Shown here one piece after another: positions 43,395 to 52,914 of a DNA stretch of 64,000 bases. The translations under genes and the position numbers were made by a program. Below the pieces are notes generated by a model. That model did not search any database. It saw only the letters and a list, made by a program, of their open reading frames with translations, and was not told the origin of the DNA. This stretch comes from Hyphomicrobium_A sp036559705 (GTDB lineage: Bacteria; Pseudomonadota; Alphaproteobacteria; Rhizobiales; Hyphomicrobiaceae): positions 1-64,000 of the forward strand of contig DATBSP010000053.1 in assembly GCA_036559705.1 (NCBI GenBank), in the 5' to 3' direction. Each line of letters starts with the position of its first letter. Position 1 is the first letter of the stretch.

Positions 43395-44659
43395 CCGTCG
43401 AGCTGACGACGCTAAGCAACGGCCTCAGGGTCGTTACCGACAACATGCGCAACCTCGAGACTGTGTCGCTCGGACTGTGGGTCGGCACCGGCGCGCGCCA
43501 CGAAACTGACCGCGAGCACGGCATCTCGCACTTCCTCGAGCACATGGCCTTCAAGGGCACGCGGCGGCGCAGCGCGCAGCAGATTGCCGAGGAGATCGAG
43601 GAGGTTGGCGGCGAGCTCAATGCCGCCACCAGCATGGAGTCCACGGCTTATTTCGCCCGCGTGCTGAAGGGGGACGACGGCGTGGCGCTCGGGCTTATCG
43701 CCGACATCCTGCAAAACTCAGCGTTCGGGCGCCCGGAGCTGGAAGGCGAGCGGCAGGTGATTCTGCAGGAGATCGCCGCCACCCTCGATAGCCCCGACGA
43801 CATCGGCTACGACCTGCTGCACGATGCGGCTTTTCCCCAACAACCGGTGGGACGGCCGATTCTGGGCACGCCGTTGAGCGTCGGCAGTTTCACCGGGGGC
43901 GATTTGAAGCGCTTCCTGGGGCGCCGCTATGGCCCTGGAAACATGGTGATCTCTGCCGCCGGCGCTGTCCGCCACGCAAACGTCGTTCGCCACGCTGAAG
44001 CCCTATTCGGAGGGCTGACTGACGTCAAGCGAACAACGGGGGAACGACCGGCCAAGTACGTCGGCGGCTTGCGCGTTTCGGAAAAGCCTTTCGAGCAAAG
44101 CCATCTCCTGATTGGCTTTCCAAGTCCCTCGTACAAAGACGATGCGTTTTACACGGCCCAGGTATTCTCGGGGCTGTTCGGCGGCGGCATGTCGTCCCGG
44201 CTGTTTCAGGAGGTGCGTGAAAAACGCGGCCTCTGTTACGCGATCTACTCGACCGCGTGGGGATTGCACGACGCGGGGCTGTTCGGCATCCACGCGGCAA
44301 CGGGAACGGGATTGATGGGTCAGCTCATCGACGTCATTGGTGCGGAGTTGAAGCGGGTCGCCGGGAGCGCACCCGATGCGACGGAGCTTGCCCGCTCCAA
44401 GGCGCAGCTTAAGGCCGGCTTGCTGATGAGCCTGGAAAGCTCCTCGGCGCGGGCCGAGCAGATGGCGCGTCACGTGCTCGTTCATGATCGCGTGCTGCCC
44501 AACAACGAGCTGACGCACAAGGTCGACGCGGTAACAGCGGAAGATACACGCGACTTCGCCGCGATGCTGGTGGCGAGCGATGCTTCGGTTGCGGTCGTCG
44601 GCAGCGGCCGGCGGTCGCGCAAGTTCGCCGAGCGTGCGCTCGACTTGGTGCGGGCCTAG
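43391..44659 (+). CDS. M16 family zinc metallopeptidase
   Basis: The 422-residue protein is like the processing-peptidase beta subunit: zinc motif HFLEHMAFKGT (HxxEH, about 50-60), the distal glutamate in the segment near LEGERQVILQEIAATLDSPD, and the second domain with GGGMSSRLFQEVREKRGLCY. It degrades peptides or exported protein fragments; the substrate is unknown. It overlaps thrC by four bases, a conserved neighbourhood in many Hyphomicrobiales. Confidence 0.93.
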   Translation: MTVELTTLSNGLRVVTDNMRNLETVSLGLWVGTGARHETDREHGISHFLEHMAFKGTRRRSAQQIAEEIEEVGGELNAATSMESTAYFARVLKGDDGVALGLIADILQNSAFGRPELEGERQVILQEIAATLDSPDDIGYDLLHDAAFPQQPVGRPILGTPLSVGSFTGGDLKRFLGRRYGPGNMVISAAGAVRHANVVRHAEALFGGLTDVKRTTGERPAKYVGGLRVSEKPFEQSHLLIGFPSPSYKDDAFYTAQVFSGLFGGGMSSRLFQEVREKRGLCYAIYSTAWGLHDAGLFGIHAATGTGLMGQLIDVIGAELKRVAGSAPDATELARSKAQLKAGLLMSLESSSARAEQMARHVLVHDRVLPNNELTHKVDAVTAEDTRDFAAMLVASDASVAVVGSGRRSRKFAERALDLVRA

Positions 44660-44681
44660 CGCTTCGGGGGGGAAGCAGCCG

Positions 44682-45287
44682 ATGGCATTTCTGCGATCCA
44701 GCACCGGGCACGACAGCGCCGTCACATTGCGCGGGCGCGGCGTGTGGCTGCGTGCACCGCTGATGGGCGATTACGGGCCCTGGGCCGAGCTGCGCGCCAT
44801 GAGCCGCGATCACCTGACACCCTGGGAACCGGTATGGCAGCGCGATGAGCTGTCGCGCAGCTCGTTCCGCCGCCGTGTCCGCCACTACCAGCGCGAAGCG
44901 CGCGAGGATCTCGGGTATGCATTCCTCATTTTCTCCGACGCCGACGATCAACTCGTCGGCGGCCTGACGCTGTCCAACGTGCGCCGTGGCGTCACGCAGG
45001 CGGCGGTGGTCGGCTATTGGCTCGGCAAGCCATTCGTCTGCCGTGGTCTCATGACGGAAGCGGTCCGTGCTGCGGTCTGCTTCGGCCTCGAGTCGCTGCA
45101 TCTGCACCGCCTGGAAGCCGCCACGATGCCGAACAACCTGGCGTCCATCCGCGTGCTGGAGCGCAACGGCTTCCGCCGTGAAGGCTTCGCGCGCCGCCTG
45201 TTGAAGATCAACGGCGTGTGGGAGGACCACGTGCTGCATGCGCTGGTCAGCGACGATGCGGGCCACGAGCTCAGCGAGGCGCCATAG
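44682..45287 (+). CDS. GNAT-family N-acetyltransferase, RimJ-like
   Basis: The 201-residue acetyltransferase resembles RimJ/RimL: VTLRGRGVWLRAPLMGDYGP at the start, VVGYWLGKPFVCRGLMTEAV (acetyl-CoA site region) and MPNNLASIRVLERNGFRREG near the end. It acetylates an N terminus, perhaps of a ribosomal protein; the target is not known. GGGGGGGAAG lies just before the ATG at 44682. It follows the peptidase gene with 22 bp between, so it is part of that operon. Confidence 0.88.
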   Translation: MAFLRSSTGHDSAVTLRGRGVWLRAPLMGDYGPWAELRAMSRDHLTPWEPVWQRDELSRSSFRRRVRHYQREAREDLGYAFLIFSDADDQLVGGLTLSNVRRGVTQAAVVGYWLGKPFVCRGLMTEAVRAAVCFGLESLHLHRLEAATMPNNLASIRVLERNGFRREGFARRLLKINGVWEDHVLHALVSDDAGHELSEAP

Positions 45288-45288
45288 C

Positions 45289-48200
45289 ATGAGCTCGATG
45301 CGCCTACGAGATGACCGCTCGCGATGCGTCTCCCGCAGCGTTGCGATCTATCTCGTCCTGGCCGTCTTCGCGCTACTTGTCGCCCTGCCGGAACGCGCCT
45401 TCGCGCTGAAACCCATCGTCATTGAGCCCGACCAGGACCGCGTCGAGGTGACGACGCTGGGCGAGTTCTACGATGCGCGCGGCGACAGCCTGCAAGTGGA
45501 GACGGCACCGACCGCCGACGGCATGACGGGCCGCATCTCCGTTACTGCGAAAACGCCGGGCACCAATCCCAACTGGGTGGTGTTCGCGCTGACCAACCCG
45601 ACCGACAAGCCGGTCGAGCGCTGGCTCACCGCCGAGCGCTACAACATCATCGGCTCCGGCGCCGTGTGGCCCGATCTCGACGCGCAGCGCATTGAGGCGG
45701 TGACGCCGTCGATTGGCTACATCCCCGAGCGCATCAAGAGCGACCGCGCCGACATTTTCCGCATCACCATCGAGCCGGGGCAGACTGTCACCTACGTCGC
45801 CGAGCTCGCCTCCGACCGCTTCGCGCGCCTGTACCTATGGAAGCCGCTCGAGTATGAGCTCTATTCGCGCGATCGGCTGCTGTTCAACGGCATCATGCTG
45901 GGCCTCACCGGCCTGCTCGCCATCTTCCTGACGGCAATCTTCGCCGCAAACCACAAGGCCATCTTCCCCAGTGCGGCGTTAGTCGCTTGGTGCGTGCTGG
46001 CCTATCTGTGCGTCGACTTCGGCTTCTTCCATAAGCTGTTTCAGCTGCGCGCGGAGGATAACGCCGTCTACCGAGCGGCGGGTGAATCCGCCGTCGCGGC
46101 CAGTATCGTCATCTTCATTTCCGTGTTCCTGCGCATCGCGTTCTGGCACGGCCTCATCCGCATGCTGTTCACGGTGTGGATCATCGCGCAGCTGACACTA
46201 GTCGCCGTGGCGGTGATAGATCCGCGCCTCGCATCGACGTTTGCGCGCATGTCGTTCCTCGCCATCGGCGGCGTCGGCGGCGCCTTCATGCTGTTCCTCG
46301 CTCTGCGCGGCCAGGACCGTGCTCTGTCGCTCATCCCGACGTGGATCCTGTTCCTCATCTGGATCTTCGGTGCGGCGATGACGCTGACGGGGCGCTTGTC
46401 GGGCGACATCGTCGTGTCGGGCCTTGTTGCCGGCCTCGTGCTCATACTGGTGCTCATCGGCTTTACGGTGACGCAATTCGCCTTCCGCTCGCTTGAGCCG
46501 CTGTTCGGGGCGGCGCCGAGCGAATTACAGCTGCGCGCTCTTGCCGTCGACGGCGCCGGTTCGGCCGTCTGGGAATGGAACGCGCGGCGCGATGAGGTGA
46601 AGGTCAGTCAGGCGATCGAGGCTTCGCTCGGCCTCAACGCCGGCGAGCTGTGCACCAAGGTCGACGACTTCATCAAGCATCTGCATCCCGCGGATCGAGA
46701 ACGATTTCGCATGATCCTGTGGTCGATCCAGGAACGCACTTGGGCGCGCATTCGCACCGATTTCCGCATGCGCCATGCCGATAACAGTTATCGCTGGTTC
46801 GAGCTGGAAGCGGCGAGCGTGCCCAATGCCGATGCGCGCGCCATGCGCTGCGTCGGTCTGGTACGCGACGTCACCGACGCCAAGCGGGCGCACGAGCGCC
46901 TGCTGCACGATGCCGTGCACGACAGTCTCACGGGCTTGCCCAATCGCGAGTTGGTGCTCGACCGGCTCGGCGTTGCCGCGAGCCGCGCCAAAAGCGAGAA
47001 CTCGGTACGGCCGAGCGTCATCTTCATCGACATCGACAAGTTCAAGAGCGTGAACGTCTCGTTCGGCCTCGTCGTCGGTGACAGTTTACTGCTCACCGTC
47101 GCGCGCCGCCTGCAAAGCCACCTTGGACCACACGACACGCTGGCCCGCGTCGGCGGCGATCAGTTCGCCATCCTGCTCGTCTCCGAGCTGAGCCCGCAGG
47201 ACTTGGCCGGTCTTGCGGAGCGCGCTCGGCGTTCGCTGCGCGCGCCGATCAAGATCGCGGGGCAGGAAATCGTGCTGACGGGGTCCATCGGCATTGCCGT
47301 CTACGACGGCGAGACGCCGAGCCACCTCGACCTCTACAAGGAGGCCGAGATTGCCATGTACCGCGCCAAGCGCGGGGGTGCCGATCGCATTGAGATATTC
47401 CGCCCCGAGATGCGCTCCGACCGTGACGACCGGGTGGCGCTGGAGAGCGATCTGCGCAAGGCGCTGGCTAAGAACCAGATCAAGGTGCTTTACCAGCCGA
47501 TCATCTACCTGCCGACCGAGGAGCTGGCCGGCTTTGAAGCCCTGGTGCGCTGGGAGCACCCGAAGCGCGGGCTGATGAGTCCCATCGACTTCATCCCAAT
47601 TGCCGAGCAGTCGGACCTCATCGTGCGGCTCGGCTCGCACGTGCTGTTGCGCGCGGCGCACGAGGCGGCCCGCTGGCAGCGTGAGCTGCCCCGGGAGGAA
47701 CGGCCGTTGTTTGTTTCGGTCAACATATCGAGCCGGCAGATCTTCCGTCAGAACCTAATCCAGGAGATCCGTCACATCCTCGGCCGCAACATCGTGCCGA
47801 AGGGCTCGCTGCGGCTGGAGATCACCGAAAGCCTGGTGATGGAGAATCCCGAGCAGGCGACGGAGATCCTCGAGTGGCTGCGCGGCGCCGGTGCCAAGCT
47901 AGCGCTGGATGATTTCGGCACGGGGTATTCATCGCTGGCCTACCTGCAGCGATTCCCGTTCGACACCATCAAGATCGACCGCGCGCTGGTGCAGGCGAGC
48001 GGCGAAAGCAGCGGCGCCGGATCGGCCATCGTGCGCTCGATCGTGGCGCTCGGGCATGAGCTCGGCAAGGACGTCGTCGCCGAAGGTGTCGAGACGCCAG
48101 AGGACGTCGGCTTCCTGCGGTCGATCAACTGCCAATACGCGCAAGGCTTCTACTACGGCGAGCCGATGTCGGATCGCGACGTGCTGCAGCTTCTCAAGAT

Positions 48201-49203
48201 GGTGCGCACCGCCGAGCACAAGCTGCGCCCGCGCGGTCTCTTCCGCGCCAAGGCGAAGGGCAAACAGCGCGACAGGAAAGTTGCCAGCGCGGCTGCCGCG
48301 AAAACCAACGGGGCAACGCCACACTCGCCGCCGCAGGCGAACGGACGACCGCCAAGCACGCTACCCAACAGTACGGTACGGGCGCGTCCGCGTCCCCCAC
48401 AGCCGCAGGCTACCGGCATGGCGCCGCTGCTGGCCCAGCCGGGTCCACCCCCGCCGCCTCAGCACATGCAACATGACGAGGTCGCGCCGGTCGAATTCGC
48501 AAGCATGCCGCTGGAGTACGGTGCTCCGCCCCCGCACGCCGAGCAGCAACACCACGCCATGTCGCCGGATCAGCACGATTTCGCGCCGCCGCAGGGATTC
48601 GCGCCACCCCCTCAGCCGCCGTTTGCGGAGGCTTCTCCACACCACGCGTACACCGACGCGCCGCCGCCATCAGCGTTCGATGCAGGCCCACCACCGCCAC
48701 CTCCGCCGCTGATGGGCCAGTTCAGCTCGCCGCCGCCCCCGGAACATTACGCCGAGCCGCCGCACGCCTTTGCGCCGCCGGCGCACGTGGTCAATGGCGC
48801 GCATTCGCTGTTGTTCGACGACCCGATGCCGTCGTTGGGCGAGCACGGCATGCCGCTGCCACCCGCCGTCGACGAGCCTCCGTTCGAGCCCAATCCGCTG
48901 CTCGCCGCACTTGCGCTCGAGCCGCTGCAGCCTTCGCAAGCGCCGCCGAGCCGTCAGCCGGCACACCGGCTGCACGGCGGACCGATTGGCGCGGGCAACG
49001 GTGCCTCCAATGGCCCAGGAAACGGCGTGAAGCCGGCCGCGCGTCGGGCGGTGCCGGACTTCTCCGGGTTGCCGCCGGCCATGGCCGAGAGCCTCGCCAA
49101 GCTTGCCGGGGTGCCGTGGCCGCCGCGTCCCGAAGGGGACGACCACGAGCTGGGTGAGCAGACAGCCGCGCCGTTACCCGGCACACCGCGCCGCGAGGGC
49201 TAA
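45289..49203 (+). CDS. Membrane EAL phosphodiesterase with degenerate GGDEF and proline-rich tail
   Basis: The 1304-residue protein starts with a signal-like helix (about 17-40), followed by a periplasmic domain of about 150 residues and a block of seven or eight helices, a 7TMR-DISM-like arrangement. A PAS domain (about 430-540) comes next, then GGDEF with the active site changed to GGDQF (residue ~621), so cyclase activity is doubtful. The EAL domain (about 735-975) is intact: EALVRW, VNISSRQ, ITESLVM, LALDDFGTGYSSL, TIKID, AEGVET, QGFYYGEP. The last ~330 residues are proline-, histidine- and alanine-rich and disordered, closing with FSGLPPAMAESLAKLAGVPW. It probably hydrolyses c-di-GMP in response to an extracellular signal. 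The ATG at 45289 starts just past the GNAT stop. Confidence 0.9.
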   Translation: MSSMRLRDDRSRCVSRSVAIYLVLAVFALLVALPERAFALKPIVIEPDQDRVEVTTLGEFYDARGDSLQVETAPTADGMTGRISVTAKTPGTNPNWVVFALTNPTDKPVERWLTAERYNIIGSGAVWPDLDAQRIEAVTPSIGYIPERIKSDRADIFRITIEPGQTVTYVAELASDRFARLYLWKPLEYELYSRDRLLFNGIMLGLTGLLAIFLTAIFAANHKAIFPSAALVAWCVLAYLCVDFGFFHKLFQLRAEDNAVYRAAGESAVAASIVIFISVFLRIAFWHGLIRMLFTVWIIAQLTLVAVAVIDPRLASTFARMSFLAIGGVGGAFMLFLALRGQDRALSLIPTWILFLIWIFGAAMTLTGRLSGDIVVSGLVAGLVLILVLIGFTVTQFAFRSLEPLFGAAPSELQLRALAVDGAGSAVWEWNARRDEVKVSQAIEASLGLNAGELCTKVDDFIKHLHPADRERFRMILWSIQERTWARIRTDFRMRHADNSYRWFELEAASVPNADARAMRCVGLVRDVTDAKRAHERLLHDAVHDSLTGLPNRELVLDRLGVAASRAKSENSVRPSVIFIDIDKFKSVNVSFGLVVGDSLLLTVARRLQSHLGPHDTLARVGGDQFAILLVSELSPQDLAGLAERARRSLRAPIKIAGQEIVLTGSIGIAVYDGETPSHLDLYKEAEIAMYRAKRGGADRIEIFRPEMRSDRDDRVALESDLRKALAKNQIKVLYQPIIYLPTEELAGFEALVRWEHPKRGLMSPIDFIPIAEQSDLIVRLGSHVLLRAAHEAARWQRELPREERPLFVSVNISSRQIFRQNLIQEIRHILGRNIVPKGSLRLEITESLVMENPEQATEILEWLRGAGAKLALDDFGTGYSSLAYLQRFPFDTIKIDRALVQASGESSGAGSAIVRSIVALGHELGKDVVAEGVETPEDVGFLRSINCQYAQGFYYGEPMSDRDVLQLLKMVRTAEHKLRPRGLFRAKAKGKQRDRKVASAAAAKTNGATPHSPPQANGRPPSTLPNSTVRARPRPPQPQATGMAPLLAQPGPPPPPQHMQHDEVAPVEFASMPLEYGAPPPHAEQQHHAMSPDQHDFAPPQGFAPPPQPPFAEASPHHAYTDAPPPSAFDAGPPPPPPPLMGQFSSPPPPEHYAEPPHAFAPPAHVVNGAHSLLFDDPMPSLGEHGMPLPPAVDEPPFEPNPLLAALALEPLQPSQAPPSRQPAHRLHGGPIGAGNGASNGPGNGVKPAARRAVPDFSGLPPAMAESLAKLAGVPWPPRPEGDDHELGEQTAAPLPGTPRREG

Positions 49204-49219
49204 CCCCATCGTCGTGTTT

Positions 49220-49840
49220 TCAGGCGTGGCCGGCGTCGCTGACGAGATGCGAAGGGTCGATGCCGATCTTGGCCAGCGCGCGGCTGTACTTGGCTTCGAG
49301 GTTGGGATCGAAGATCAGGTCCGGGTCGGCCGGGCAGTTGAGCCATCCGTTTGCCTGGATCTCGCTCTCGAGTTGACCTGGCGACCAGCCGGCATAGCCA
49401 AGCGCAAGGATGGCGCGGTTGGGGCCGCTGCCGGCGGCAATAGCCTTGAGGATGTCGATCGTCGCCGTGAGGCAGACGCCGCCTTCGATCGGCAGTGTCG
49501 AGTCGTCGACAAAGTAGTCGGCGCTGTGCAGCACGAAGCCGCGCCCCGTTTCGACCGGCCCCCCGACATGAATCGACAGGGCTTCGACATCGTCGGCAAT
49601 GCCGTTGTCCTCGCTATTGGAGGCGCCGATGCCGAGGCGTTCGAGCAGGTCCGGAAACGAGATGTGCGATGCGCGCTGATTGATGATGAGGCCCATCGCC
49701 CCATCCTCCGAGTGCGCACACATGTAGATGACCGAGCGCGCAAAACGCGGATCGGACATCACCGGCATGGCGATGAGAAGCTGGCCGTCGAGATAGCCTT
49801 CGGCGGAGGCGCGGCGCGGACCGGGGCGAGCGATCTTCAT
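49220..49840 (-). CDS. AlgH/YqgE family protein (UPF0301)
   Basis: The 206-residue protein has the YqgE fold signature: YLDGQLLIAMPVMSDPRFAR, VIYMCAHSEDGAMGLIINQR and VHVGGPVETGRGFVLH (read as IHVGGPVETGRGFVLHS), then LALGYAGWSPGQLESEI and the tail LIFDPNLEAKYSRALAKIGI. It is cytoplasmic and of unsettled function, with proposed links to alginate regulation and redox stress. It is divergent from the DsbD-N-like gene. Confidence 0.93.
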   Translation of the reverse strand: MKIARPGPRRASAEGYLDGQLLIAMPVMSDPRFARSVIYMCAHSEDGAMGLIINQRASHISFPDLLERLGIGASNSEDNGIADDVEALSIHVGGPVETGRGFVLHSADYFVDDSTLPIEGGVCLTATIDILKAIAAGSGPNRAILALGYAGWSPGQLESEIQANGWLNCPADPDLIFDPNLEAKYSRALAKIGIDPSHLVSDAGHA

Positions 49841-50030
49841 GAGGTAACACTAACGCGCCAGCTGGCGCGGTGTGAAGCCGTCAATTGAATGCACCGGCCG
49901 CTGCTGACACTTGCAATTTGGCCAGGGCAATCATTTGTTCAGATAGTCATTGCTTGCGGCCACGTAGCGAGGCGTTACAAACGCTAGGGCCGAACGAGAC
50001 GGCGACCGAAGGATGTGGCGGAAACAGACG

Positions 50031-50867
50031 ATGCGCAAAAATGTGACTTTGCCGGTCGTCATGTTGGCCGGCTTGGCGCTGCTTGCCGCATCAGCGGTGT
50101 ACGCGGCGATGGCCACCACCGCGTCCGAATGGGTCGAAGGTCATAGCTCGCGCGCGCGCCTCATCAGCAGCGGGGGAATGGCCGGCGTCGAGCTGCAGTT
50201 GCCCGAGGGGTGGAAGACCTATTGGCGGTCACCGGGTGAAGCAGGCGGTGTGCCACCGTCGTTCGACTGGTCGAAGTCAACGAACCTCGACAGCGCCCAG
50301 GTACTCTACCCGGCACCGAAGCGCTTCACCGACAAGGCCGGAGACACGGTCGGCTACAAGGGCACGGTGCTGTTCCCCGTGCGGCTCAAACCGAAGGACG
50401 CTTCCAAGCCGATCGACGTGCAGCTCGCCTTCGCCTACGGGGTGTGCAAGGACATCTGCATTCCCGCCGAAGCTGAGCTCACGCTAACAGTTGCCCCTGC
50501 CACACAGCAAGAGGTGGCTGAAGAGCTCGCGGCTGCCATGGCGCGGCTACCGGCGCCCCCGGAGGCGCGGCGTGAAGCCGATCCGGTGTTGAAGCGGGCC
50601 GTCGCCGAGTTGTCCGGCGACAAGCCGCGGCTCTTGCTGGAAACGGAGTTTCCCGCTGGCGCCGAGCACATCGACGCCTTCGTCGAGGCGCCGGACGGGC
50701 TCTATGTGCCGCTGCCCAGGAAGATCGCCGACGACGGCAAGGGCGCGGTGACCTTCGAGATCGACCTTTCCAAGGACGCCGACATTGACGCCCTCAAGGG
50801 CAAACAGCTCACGGCGACCATCGTCTCCGACGAGGGCCAGTCGGAAGCTACTTTCGCGCTTCAGTGA
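50031..50867 (+). CDS. Exported DsbD N-terminal-domain-like protein
   Basis: The 278-residue protein has a signal peptide (about 1-26, MLAGLALLAASAVYAA) and a DsbD N-terminal-type immunoglobulin fold: VELQLPEGWKTYWRSPGEAG and YKGTVLFPVRLKPKD, with the redox-type pair in YGVCKDICIPAEAELTL (CxxxC). The transmembrane and thioredoxin parts of DsbD are absent, so this is a stand-alone periplasmic module that may receive electrons from another protein. The ATG at 50031 was preferred over one at 50013. A peroxiredoxin gene follows 60 bp later. Confidence 0.85.
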   Translation: MRKNVTLPVVMLAGLALLAASAVYAAMATTASEWVEGHSSRARLISSGGMAGVELQLPEGWKTYWRSPGEAGGVPPSFDWSKSTNLDSAQVLYPAPKRFTDKAGDTVGYKGTVLFPVRLKPKDASKPIDVQLAFAYGVCKDICIPAEAELTLTVAPATQQEVAEELAAAMARLPAPPEARREADPVLKRAVAELSGDKPRLLLETEFPAGAEHIDAFVEAPDGLYVPLPRKIADDGKGAVTFEIDLSKDADIDALKGKQLTATIVSDEGQSEATFALQ

Positions 50868-50927
50868 GCGAACGCTTGCTCGCGCCATTCGTTGTTTCGA
50901 CGCCAATCAACGCAAAGAGGTCAGCCA

Positions 50928-51425
50928 ATGACGATCAAAGTCGGGGACAAGCTGCCGGATGCCGGCTTCACGGTGATGACGGCCGAGGGGCCGGGCAAGA
51001 AGACCACGGCTGACATTTTCGCCGGCAAGAAGGTGGCGCTGTTTGCGGTCCCTGGCGCCTACACGCCGACCTGCCAGCAGCAGCACATGCCGGGCTTCGT
51101 GTCGCGGGTCGACGAGCTGAAGGGTAAGGGCATCGACACGATCGCCTGCACGGCCGTCAACGACATCTTCGTGCTGACACAGTTCGCCAAGGATACGGGC
51201 GGCGAGGGCAAGATCCTCATGCTAGCCGATGGCAACGGCGAGTTCGCCAAGAAGCTCGGCCTCGACGTCGACCTGTCCGGCTTCGGCCTGGGACTGCGTT
51301 CGAAGCGCTACGCGATGCTTGTCGACAACGGCGTCGTCAAGGTCCTCAACGTCGAGGATTCCCCGCCTGAGCACGACAAGTCGAGCGCCGCCACCTTGTG
51401 CTCAATGATCGACCGCTCGCTCTAG
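50928..51425 (+). CDS. Peroxiredoxin (Prx5-type)
   Basis: The 165-residue thiol peroxidase has the Prx5 fold: MTIKVGDKLPDAGFTV, the peroxidatic Cys in PGAYTPTCQQQHMPGFV and the following IDTIACTAVNDIFVLTQF with a second cysteine. RSKRYAMLVDNGVVKVLNVE closes the fold. It reduces hydrogen peroxide or alkyl hydroperoxides in the cytoplasm. Its place next to the DsbD-N-like gene suggests a shared redox-defence transcript. AAAGAGG lies upstream of the ATG. Confidence 0.93.
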   Translation: MTIKVGDKLPDAGFTVMTAEGPGKKTTADIFAGKKVALFAVPGAYTPTCQQQHMPGFVSRVDELKGKGIDTIACTAVNDIFVLTQFAKDTGGEGKILMLADGNGEFAKKLGLDVDLSGFGLGLRSKRYAMLVDNGVVKVLNVEDSPPEHDKSSAATLCSMIDRSL

Positions 51426-51440
51426 GGCACGCGCCGAAGT

Positions 51441-51917
51441 CTAGTCGGGATTCGGGCCGCCGCCTTTGCGCGGCGGCTTGAACTCGGCCATGGCCACGCG
51501 CGCCAACTCGTCGGCACGCTCGTTCTCGGCGTGTCCGGCATGCCCCTTCACCCACCGCCAGTCGATATCGTGGCTGCGCCGGGCCTCATCTAAGCGCTGC
51601 CATAGCTCGGCATTTTTCACCGGCTTCTTGTCGGCGGTGCGCCAGCCGTTCTTCTTCCAGCCGTGGATCCAGGCGGTGATGCCGTTCTTCACATAGACGC
51701 TGTCGGTGTGCAGCTCGACGCGGCTAGGGCGCTTCAGCGCTTCGAGGGCGGAGATCGCCGCCATCAGCTCCATGCGGTTGTTGGTGGTCAGGGCTTCGCC
51801 GCCGGAGATTTCCCGGCAGGTGTCGCCGTAGGTGAGGATGGCACCCCAGCCGCCCGGTCCCGGATTACCCGAGCAGGCGCCGTCCGTGTAGATGACGACG
51901 GGTGCGCGCTCGCTCAT
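51441..51917 (-). CDS. rnhA: Ribonuclease HI
   Basis: The 158-residue enzyme cleaves RNA in RNA-DNA hybrids. All catalytic residues are present: Asp in YTDGACSGNPGPGGWG, Glu in TTNNRMELMAAISALEAL, Asp in LHTDSVYVKNGI and the last Asp near HAENERADELARVA. It overlaps the thrB stop by four bases; rnhA-thrB-ispH is a frequent alphaproteobacterial order. Confidence 0.97.
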   Translation of the reverse strand: MSERAPVVIYTDGACSGNPGPGGWGAILTYGDTCREISGGEALTTNNRMELMAAISALEALKRPSRVELHTDSVYVKNGITAWIHGWKKNGWRTADKKPVKNAELWQRLDEARRSHDIDWRWVKGHAGHAENERADELARVAMAEFKPPRKGGGPNPD

Positions 51918-52888
51918 TTCGCACCCTCGCTGAGGCCATACTCGGCGATTGAGCGCACGCCCTGGTGGAAGCGCAGGCGGCGCAGATACTCGATCGGATT
52001 CTTCGGGCTGACGAGTGCGTCCTTCGGTGTGTTCAGCCAGTCGTAGGCGCGGGTTAGCAGGAAGCGCAACGCGGCCCCGCGGGCGAGCGTCGGCATCGCC
52101 CGGCGCTCCGCCTGAGTGATCTGCCGCACTTCTTCATAGCCGCGCAGGAAAGCCTGCCCCTTGGTGATGTTGAACGACATATCCTTCTCAAAGCACCAGG
52201 CGTTGAGGCTGACGGCGATGTCGTAGGCGAACGCATCGTTGCACGCGAAGTAGAAGTCGATGAGGCCGGAGAGCCGATCGCCGAGGAAGAACACGTTATC
52301 GGGGAAAAGGTCGGCGTGGATAACGCCCTCGGGCAGCCCGCGCGGCCAGTTGGCTTCGAGAAATTTCAATTCGCCCTCGACCAGAGGCCCTAGGTCCGGC
52401 GCGATCTCGCCGGCCCTGCCAGCGAAGCGCTCATACAGCGGCCGCCAGCCGTTAAGGCCGAGCGCATTGGCGCGTCGCAACGCAAATCCCGCGCCGCCGA
52501 GATGCAATTCGGCCAGTGCACTGCCCACCGCCGCGCAGTGTGCCGCCGTCGGACGCCGCACCCAGAAACCTTCCAGGAACGTGACGAGCGCCGCCGGCCG
52601 CCCGGCGATTAGGCGCAGGTTGCGACCTTCGATGTCGCGAACCGGCGTCGGGCAGCTGACGCCGTGCTCGGCGAGATGCTCCATCAGCCCGAGATAGAAG
52701 GGCAGGTCGGACGCTTCGACGCGCTTCTCGTAGAGGGTCAAGATGAACGGGCCGCGGCTCGCGTGCACGATGTAGTTGGTGTTCTCGACGCCCTCGGCGA
52801 TGCCTTTGAAGGACAACAGCTGGCCGAGCCCATAGCTGGCGATGAAGCTCGCCAGCTCCTCGTCGCTGACTTCGGTGTAGACGGCCAT
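51914..52888 (-). CDS. thrB: Homoserine kinase type II
   Basis: The 324-residue protein phosphorylates homoserine and has the aminoglycoside phosphotransferase-like kinase fold. It starts MAVYTEVSDEELASFIASYG, with ATP-site strands ENTNYIVHASRGPFILTLYE, catalytic loop HADLFPDNVFF and metal aspartate in LSGLIDFYFACND. Its product feeds threonine synthase, encoded 9 kb away. The gene lies between ispH and rnhA. Confidence 0.95.
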   Translation of the reverse strand: MAVYTEVSDEELASFIASYGLGQLLSFKGIAEGVENTNYIVHASRGPFILTLYEKRVEASDLPFYLGLMEHLAEHGVSCPTPVRDIEGRNLRLIAGRPAALVTFLEGFWVRRPTAAHCAAVGSALAELHLGGAGFALRRANALGLNGWRPLYERFAGRAGEIAPDLGPLVEGELKFLEANWPRGLPEGVIHADLFPDNVFFLGDRLSGLIDFYFACNDAFAYDIAVSLNAWCFEKDMSFNITKGQAFLRGYEEVRQITQAERRAMPTLARGAALRFLLTRAYDWLNTPKDALVSPKNPIEYLRRLRFHQGVRSIAEYGLSEGAK

Positions 52889-52914
52889 GGGTGTTTGGAC
52901 TTTCGGGGCGGGCG

